Below are positions 59,001 through 60,000 of a stretch of 60,000 nt of DNA, one piece after another (positions within the stretch are counted from its first letter, which is position 1; every line of letters begins with the position of its first letter). The stretch lies in contig NC_064035.1 of NCBI RefSeq assembly GCF_932526225.1, positions 21,567,969-21,627,968 of the forward strand, in the 5' to 3' direction. The DNA is from Nematostella vectensis. Its lineage: Eukaryota; Cnidaria; Anthozoa; Actiniaria; Edwardsiidae. The notes beneath the pieces were generated by a model. That model did not search any database, had not been told where the DNA came from, and was given only the letters and a program-made list of their open reading frames with translations. The position numbers and the translations under genes were made by a program.

Positions 59001-59601
59001 TATTCATAAGGGTTACGCAGTAGAGTGCTTCTTTGTGTGTCCATTAATGAGTGTTTCCGGGGGAGAACATAGACCTAGATACGAGGGCCTGGCTGTACTG
59101 ATCACTGTGCTTTGCTCATTACTAGACCATCATTCCGCTGTCGCGGTACAGCTCTCACGAGATTCCTGTGGAAGGGGACTGGATGGTGGTCTGTCCTGGA
59201 GTGTACCTTCTCGTTTTCGACAACACTTTCTCAAGGTTTTTACTAAATCGTGCTATTTTCAGGATTTTATTGAAAAGGCACTCGCACGTTATTTAAAAAA
59301 ATATATGACAAGCAGTTACACAAACCTTTTTTACAGGAAGAAAAGAGCAATCTGTCTGTCCGTCCCTCTGTTCGGAATGTTAAGACGTTTGTGAAAATAC
59401 GGAGATGTTTAATAATTGCAGCAACGATTATTCAATTTTTAGCTGGAGTTTCTACGAAAACGTCTGTATCCCATTTGAATTGCATAGTATTGTCATTTTC
59501 ACATAAATCTTATCTCTGTCAAATACTTATTCCTTCGTCTTCTTGCTCGTTGCAGATTTACTTCAAAGCAGATTACGTTACAAGTGAATCTCCAGCGCTG
59601 A
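23057..59601 (+). CDS. FYCO1: FYCO1 orthologue: RUN, coiled-coil, FYVE and GOLD protein
   Basis: Adaptor that, in vertebrates, links Rab7/PI3P/LC3-positive late endosomes and autophagosomes to kinesin for plus-end transport. I assemble 19 coding exons: 23057-23105, 27064-27183, 27312-27412, 33681-33787, 39207-39350, 43573-43642, 44179-45684, 45962-46098, 46561-46633, 46860-47396, 48556-48717, 48823-49061, 49317-49455, 49534-49607, 49746-50003, 50232-50616, 56631-56690, 59126-59235 and 59556-59601. All are GT/AG with matching phases; the sum is 4317 nt, an exact multiple of three, giving 1438 residues (human is about 1478). RUN covers about residues 35-175, coiled coil about 200-1100, FYVE about 1106-1165, a LIR-like FEVI at 1294, and GOLD to the end. 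Start: ATG at 23057 (MESFVIDPSRLVGDIV) before a GTGAG donor. Introns hold several minisatellites and TEs, described separately. Confidence 0.95.
23526..23890. mobile_element. MITE with long degenerate inverted repeats (FYCO1 intron 1)
   Basis: The left end GTATCCGTTTTCGTTTAAAA pairs with the right end, which reads GTTTCCGTTTGAAAACACAA on the other strand. Pairing continues through CAACCTTTTT and a CCACACG block about 60 bases in. The interior is non-coding; open frames here are shadows. The superfamily is not certain, possibly hAT-like. Confidence 0.7.
24160..25515 (+). mobile_element. 5'-truncated CR1/L2/Rex-like LINE, reverse transcriptase remnant
   Basis: Two adjoining frames encode the RT palm and thumb. 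The first (24180-24641) has DLRPISLTSQLSKILEGF and FTDFSKGFDLVDHHAL, then HSFLVDRHQRVRIDD. The second (24699-25430) has the catalytic YVDD at 24705-24716, NPKKFKEMVV, KLLGVHI and the thumb region RVQKKALQVIYPS. A frameshift with a stop lies between about 24630 and 24700. The 3' end is a short (ATTG)n tail at about 25490-25513, typical of CR1/L2-type LINEs. It is in the same orientation as FYCO1, inside intron 1, and is a dead copy. Confidence 0.85.
25637..26420. repeat. Dispersed repeat with CRE and E-box units (copy 1, FYCO1 intron 1)
   Basis: Begins near GGCATTGCCTAAAAGTGGAGC and ends near GCGTGGGAGCTCCACTATA, with a (GGAC)n tract at about 26264-26281. The interior repeats a roughly 115 bp module: TGACGTCA, a short spacer, TCACATGACC or TCACGTGACC, TTGCACC, TTGACACATACATGACA, then a GTTGTCAYACGAT box. 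TGACGTCA occurs at 25864, 25876, 25986 and 26160. The same module recurs at about 52990-54270. Non-coding; probably a TE-derived family. Confidence 0.75.
26676..27010. mobile_element. MITE ending ATAC(T/C)GTATTTACCTG.GTATAAG (FYCO1 intron 1)
   Basis: The left terminus TGTATTTACCTGCGTATAAG is mirrored at the right by CTTATACACAGGTAAATATG. The inner arms (GGGTGCGTCTTAT and GGGTGCATCTTAT) are also related. It is about 335 bp and non-coding. The right end lies about 50 bases from the FYCO1 exon 2 acceptor. Confidence 0.8.
27403..28340 (+). repeat. 60 bp minisatellite carrying copies of the exon 3 donor (FYCO1 intron 3)
   Basis: The first unit starts at the real junction (CACAG/GTGAGTTACC, GT at 27413). 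Then come GT positions 27703 (GTGGGT), 27763, 27823, 27883, 27943, 28002, 28062, 28122, 28182, 28242 and 28302, each about 60 bases apart and mostly CAAAG/GTGAGTTACC. The rest of the unit is CTAGTCTCTATTAGTCCTCC, AAGGGTATA, then TATAAACTTAATCACC. The array is interrupted by a TTAA-type MITE after unit 1 and by a gypsy element after 28340, and resumes for two units at 31957-32055. Confidence 0.95.
27458..27692. mobile_element. TTAA-flanked MITE inside the 60 bp minisatellite
   Basis: A 227 bp insert between TTAA at 27458-27461 and TTAA at 27689-27692. Its ends AGGGGCAGTC and, inverted, AGAGGCAGCG form short terminal inverted repeats. Neighbouring intact units read AAACTTAATCACCC, so the insertion hit the unit's TTAA and duplicated it. 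This is a clean target site duplication, and the element is non-autonomous. Confidence 0.85.
28341..28464 (-). repeat. 3' LTR of the gypsy element
   Basis: 124 bp with TG...CA ends, next to a T-rich tract that is the polypurine tract on the minus strand. Contains a polyadenylation hexamer on the minus strand. No second LTR is found in the window. Confidence 0.75.
28846..29649 (-). pseudogene. Gypsy integrase core and C-terminal region
   Basis: Retroviral-type integrase that would insert the element's cDNA. Catalytic motifs: LRDYFSNFIKI (first D), VTDNGPQFAS (second D) and HQQANGAAESVVK (E), giving a DDE core. It is followed by the conserved AHRNTPLEAIGSSPAQKMLG and a C-terminal segment beginning YYDKHAKDLEALEEGDIVRM. 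The N-terminal HHCC finger is out of frame upstream (CHKYETRQQK on the minus strand near 29620), so the ORF is broken. Confidence 0.88.
29820..30115. repeat. 62 bp minisatellite inside the gypsy pol gene
   Basis: About five copies of a unit containing TCAGTTGCGCTCTCTGGC, CAACCCTCGAGTATGGT and CTTCTTGTGCCAGGGTCGG, some copies internally deleted. It sits between the RNase H and integrase domains and disrupts pol. Plus-strand open frames across it are repeat translations only. Confidence 0.9.
30167..31137 (-). pseudogene. Gypsy reverse transcriptase and RNase H
   Basis: RT frame 31137-30598: NGFWHVVLDKESSRLTTF, FGRYCWKRLPFG and VHDDKVTYGKGE (the YxDD box reads VHDD), with the thumb VSGTVTNKGLRADPANVEAI. 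RNase H frame 30649-30167: LTYYDPSKEITIQCDASDKG, IGAALLQQGQPIAFAGHALT, EKEMLAVVFFLHKFDQYVYG, VTVNSNHKSLEAI and MHLADTLSRA. The two frames overlap out of register, and a break occurs near 30690-30720. Confidence 0.88.
31542..31950 (-). pseudogene. Gypsy protease and gag CCHC knuckle
   Basis: The minus strand near 31900-31950 reads CTACGKRNHFKEVC, a CX2CX4HX4C zinc knuckle of gag type. Downstream, 31808-31542 contains FHVDCGASVYILPKK, an aspartic protease active site in which the usual T/S after D is Cys. A stop separates the two. These are the most 5' parts of the element left. Confidence 0.75.
31957..32055 (+). repeat. Resumed 60 bp minisatellite units after the gypsy insertion
   Basis: About 1.5-2 units (TAGTCTCTTTTAGTCCTC, then AAAGGTGAGTTACCCAG with GT at 32007), clearly homologous to 27403-28340. 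The unit phase does not match the left flank, so some array sequence was lost at the gypsy junction. Confidence 0.9.
32601..33130. mobile_element. TTAA-flanked MITE, Kolobok-like ends
   Basis: 530 bp between TTAA at 32601-32604 and 33127-33130. The left end TTAAGGCGGTATGATAC pairs with the right end GTATCATACCCCCTTAA. The first nine bases, TTAAGGCGG, are the same as in the autonomous Kolobok-like element at 9370. Non-coding interior. Confidence 0.82.
33788..34965 (+). other. Unique part of FYCO1 intron 4
   Basis: AT-rich DNA after the GTAAGC donor. A block around 34226-34280 (GACTCTCTTTGCACTCGAC, TTCTGGCTCGCGTGAAAGAG) recurs inverted around 34815-34870 (CTCTTTCACGCGAGCCAGAA, GTCGAGCGCAAAGAGAGTC). 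It therefore holds a roughly 640 bp inverted-repeat element, about 34225-34872. Confidence 0.65.
34225..34872. mobile_element. ~650 bp DNA element with ~60 bp inverted repeats
   Basis: Left arm: CTGGGACTCTCTTTGCACTC, GACATTCTGGCTCGCGTGAA, AGAGGGTCCAGTATTTATTG. The right arm is its near-perfect reverse complement (CAATAAATACTGGACCCTCT ... GAGAGTCCCAG). The interior contains GCCTAAAG and GCGCGCG tracts. Probably a non-autonomous DNA transposon; no target site duplication determined. Confidence 0.8.
34966..39190 (+). repeat. 53 bp minisatellite, ~79 copies (FYCO1 intron 4)
   Basis: The unit is TACCTACTCCTAGCTTATGG, CCTACATTTTACAATAAATA, then TGATATGCCCCCT, with common variants (AATGAATAAGA, CTGTACC, TTGTACC). 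The array spans about 4.2 kb and ends about 15 bases before the exon 5 acceptor. It has higher-order structure: a variant block with TGCTCCCC is repeated 585 bp apart (38336 and 38921), and a GCCCCTTCTACCTACTTC block about 866 bp apart (35513 and 36379). Long open frames across it are repeat translations. Confidence 0.97.
39610..42445 (+). repeat. 51 bp minisatellite, ~55 copies (FYCO1 intron 5), first block
   Basis: The unit is TTATTAGAAGCCTTTGTTAC, CGTACTGTTATTCTTCTCCC, then TTACTAGACGG. Each unit has a pyrimidine tract followed by TAG, like a 3' splice site, and then ACGGTT as at the start of exon 6. A nine-unit (459 bp) higher-order repeat is visible, e.g. the variant GTTACTGCACTG at 40532 and 40991. 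Some units differ by one base and change the reading frame. Confidence 0.97.
42446..43312 (-). mobile_element. 5'-truncated LINE (CR1/L2-like) inserted in the 51 bp array
   Basis: Minus-strand frame 43291-42665 encodes the thumb and C-terminal part of a LINE ORF2: HAFVTSRIDFCNGLLYGLPE, KLQRVQNAAARLLTSCKK, HITPVLRNLHWLPVRYRVKF, FKALQGLAPRYITDLI and FSVAAPTLWNALPANLRT. These are hallmark strings of CR1/L2-type elements. The 3' UTR runs to a (TAG/TAA)n tail at 42446-42466, and the 5' end is truncated at about 43312. The flanks are the interrupted 51 bp unit. A GAAACTA triplication sits at the right junction. Confidence 0.9.
43313..43582 (+). repeat. 51 bp minisatellite, terminal block running into FYCO1 exon 6
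   Basis: Five units follow the LINE. The last one supplies the real acceptor: CTCCCTTACTAG then exon 6 ACGGTTGCTAGGAGAAGG at 43573. Upstream units read CTCCCTTACTAG ACGGTTATTAGAAG or, at about 43464, ACGGTTGCTAAAAG, an intermediate. The frame through the block is open and the same as that of exon 6. Confidence 0.95.
45112..45560 (+). repeat. 96 bp (32-residue) tandem repeats in FYCO1 exon 7
   Basis: LRDE-type starts occur at 45112, 45208, 45304, 45400 and 45496, exactly 96 bases apart. Each unit reads LRDE..xR.VTHS, then about 20 helical residues ending ELQR or KLQG. Five copies are visible, the last partial. A 32-residue period fits three heptads plus a hendecad, so the coiled-coil register could continue through each unit. 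Confidence 0.88.
46070..46460 (+). repeat. ~62 bp repeat containing the end of exon 8 and its donor (FYCO1 intron 8)
   Basis: The real junction is GATAGAGAG/GTATGG with GT at 46099. Further GTAT(G/A)G sites lie at 46160, 46219, 46282, 46345 and 46408, spacing 59-63. Later units also carry AATACGAGCAAGATAGAG, i.e. the last about 18 bases of exon 8, followed by GTATGGAATACGCCTTGCTT and ATATAGGAAGACAT. Confidence 0.93.
47783..48275. mobile_element. pogo/Tigger-type MITE (FYCO1 intron 10)
   Basis: 493 bp flanked by TA. The ends CAGTGGAACCTGGATTTTAC and GTGAAATCCAGGTTCCACTG are inverted repeats characteristic of Tc1/mariner pogo-Tigger families. The interior holds many TTTTACGAT/ATCGTAAAA copies in both orientations. 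Non-coding, non-autonomous. Confidence 0.9.
49317..50003 (+). other. FYCO1: FYCO1 FYVE zinc-finger exons (exons 13-15)
   Basis: Encodes the PI3P-binding FYVE finger. WISDDEVNKCTSCKAEF is the WxxD box with the first Cys pair (exon 13). KHHCRMCGRIFCHSC is the basic signature with Cys pairs 2 and 3, split by intron 13. KRVCQCC (exon 15) is the last pair with the RVC motif. All eight zinc ligands are present. Introns 13 and 14 are only 78 and 138 bp. Confidence 0.95.
49610..49710 (+). repeat. ~25 bp tandem repeat in FYCO1 intron 14
   Basis: About four imperfect copies of a unit like GACGTCGTGGTTTGCTTAT, starting just after the GTGAGT donor, fill most of this 138 bp intron. One copy contains TGACGTCA at about 49651. 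Confidence 0.75.
50395..50406 (+). other. FYCO1: LIR-like motif FEVI in FYCO1
   Basis: Between FYVE and GOLD, exon 16 encodes EGEGFEVIDPHEE: an aromatic-x-x-hydrophobic core flanked by acidic residues, as in LC3-interacting regions. Vertebrate FYCO1 has an F-type LIR at the same place in the architecture. Function is inferred. Confidence 0.65.
50711..51803. mobile_element. ~1.1 kb non-autonomous DNA element (FYCO1 intron 16)
   Basis: The left end CAGTCCTGAATGTCTCCTAT continues ATAGGAGACGCTTTT. The right end, reverse complemented, is CAGTCCTGAATGTCTCCTAG, followed by an extra GCGTCTCC and then ATAGGAGACGCTTTT. The interior has no coding frame I recognise. No clear target site duplication, so the superfamily is open. 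Confidence 0.8.
51804..52985 (+). other. FYCO1 intron 16, unassigned stretch
   Basis: AT-rich sequence with two minus-strand open frames (52355-52137 and 52889-52632) lacking recognisable motifs. I see no supported gene or repeat here; a decayed TE is possible. Confidence 0.35.
52986..54270. repeat. Dispersed repeat with CRE and E-box units (copies 2-3, FYCO1 intron 16)
   Basis: The same module as at 25637-26420: TGATGTCACACATCACGTGAC, TTGCACC-like, TGACACC.ACATGAC, then an ACGATTTT box, repeated several times. Contains TGACGTCA at 53142 and 54133 and TCACGTGAC at 53059, 53421 and 54230. A terminal-type sequence ATTATTTAGGCATTGCCTAA lies at about 53482-53501, close to ATTTAGGCATTGCCTAAAAG in copy 1. 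Confidence 0.72.
54626..55722 (+). repeat. 23 bp minisatellite, ~47 copies (FYCO1 intron 16)
   Basis: The unit is ATGGATCTACCCACTAAGCA plus AGC, with occasional 22 or 24 bp variants. Flanked on both sides by diverged copies of a roughly 65 bp sequence (about 54538-54600 and 55790-55860). Confidence 0.97.
55723..56630 (+). other. FYCO1 intron 16 end, before exon 17
   Basis: Apart from the 65 bp repeat at 55790-55860, this is AT-rich unique sequence. It ends in the acceptor CTGTTTCAG at 56630. A short inverted repeat, GGTTTTTCGGTTTGAAAAACC, occurs at about 56115-56137. Confidence 0.5.
56774..58995 (+). repeat. 28-30 bp minisatellite, ~75 copies (FYCO1 intron 17)
   Basis: The unit is GTATCAGCTTGTGTGTGTAA plus GGGTTACCCA (30 bp), with 28 bp variants lacking one TG, and AATATCAAC or GCCTG variants. 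A roughly 297 bp block is repeated (AAGGTTTACCC variants at about 56970 and 57267). It starts 84 bases after the exon 17 donor and ends about 130 bases before the exon 18 acceptor. Open frames are repeat translations. Confidence 0.97.
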
Positions 59602-59696
59602 TCGCACCATGGTAACCGCGTAAAGTCAACTCTTCGAGGTGCACTCAAATACCTCTACTCACAGTCGTTTGTGCTATCCAGTCAAACTCTGTATTT

Positions 59697-60000
59697 TTTT
59701 TCATAAGCGAACATTCTCCCGTAAGCGAACATTCTTCCGTAAGCGAACATTCTCCCGTAAGCGAACATTTTTCCGTAAGCGAACATTCTCCCGTAAGCAA
59801 ACATTCTCTCTTAGGCGAACATTCTCCCGTAAGCGAACATTCTCGCGTAAGCGAACATTCTTCTGTTAGCGAACATTCTTCCGTAAGCGAACATTCTCCC
59901 GTAAGCAAACATTCTCTCTTAGGCGAACATTCTCCCGTAAGCGAACATTCTCGCGTAAGCGAACATTCTTCTGTTAGCGAACATTCTTCCGTTAGCGAAC
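59697..60000 (+). repeat. 18 bp minisatellite running off the window end
   Basis: The unit is CGTAAGCGAACATTCTCC with variants (TTAGGCGAAC, TTAGCGAAC, AAGCAAAC). About 16-17 copies, continuing beyond the window. A six-unit (108 bp) block is repeated (59771 and 59879). It begins about 95 bases after the FYCO1 stop codon and so may lie in the 3' UTR. Confidence 0.95.

Larger units (their letters stand above)
50232..59601 (+). other. FYCO1: FYCO1 GOLD-domain exons (exons 16-19)
   Basis: The C-terminal beta-sandwich GOLD domain starts late in exon 16 (PLMVGTPGVTLRWNFKTA), continues through exon 17 (SVIFGLGFKDSETRSYDEIE) and exon 18 (TIIPLSRYSSHEIPVEGDW, GVYLLVFDNTFS), and ends in exon 19 (RFTSKQITLQVNLQR, stop at 59599-59601). 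The pattern of a bulky hydrophobic strand plus FDNTFSR is typical of GOLD domains. Exons 16 and 17 are separated by 6 kb and exons 17 and 18 by 2.4 kb, mostly tandem repeats. Confidence 0.9.

Overview
This window looks like nuclear DNA of an intron-rich invertebrate animal. A cnidarian, perhaps an anthozoan (sea anemone or coral), is my best guess. The evidence is small exons with GT/AG borders, vertebrate-like multidomain proteins, AT-rich introns, and a TE mix of a TTAA-flanked Kolobok-like transposon, pogo/Tigger-type MITEs, CR1/L2-like LINEs and a Ty3/gypsy element. The exact species cannot be read from the sequence. There are no bacterial-type operons, CRISPR arrays or rRNA.

Layout. (1) 1-5349, + strand: the last five coding exons of a MEKK2/3-type MAP3K kinase domain; the 5' part lies outside the window. 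(2) 5350-15772: intergenic DNA with a small MITE and a 3.2 kb Kolobok-like transposon (9370-12577), whose transposase lies on the minus strand in two exons and carries frame breaks. (3) 15790-20498, + strand: a six-exon FAM117/GLCCI1-family gene that I assemble in frame to 440 codons. (4) 23057-59601, + strand: a FYCO1 orthologue (RUN, long coiled coil, FYVE, LIR-like motif, GOLD). I assemble it from 19 coding exons whose phases all agree; the coding length is 4317 nt (1438 codons plus stop).

The FYCO1 gene is the main interest. Its introns are packed with minisatellites (60, 53, 51, about 62, 23 and 30 bp units, roughly 11 kb in all) and with transposons, some inserted inside those arrays. 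Three arrays include or abut splice sites. The 60 bp array in intron 3 starts at the exon 3 donor and repeats a GTGAGT donor about 12 times. The 51 bp array in intron 5 runs into exon 6 and repeats a pyrimidine tract, TAG and the first bases of exon 6 dozens of times, in the exon's reading frame near the junction. The array in intron 8 repeats the end of exon 8 with its GTATGG donor. The 53 bp array in intron 4 stops just short of the exon 5 acceptor. Exon 7 also contains an exact 96 bp (32-residue) tandem repeat. This locus seems to have copied its own splice junctions into tandem arrays, which I consider the most unusual structure in the window.

As gene products, MAP3K is a stress-signalling kinase, FAM117/GLCCI1 a low-complexity phosphoprotein, and FYCO1 an autophagosome/late-endosome transport adaptor. 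They are neighbours, and nothing in the sequence shows that they act together.
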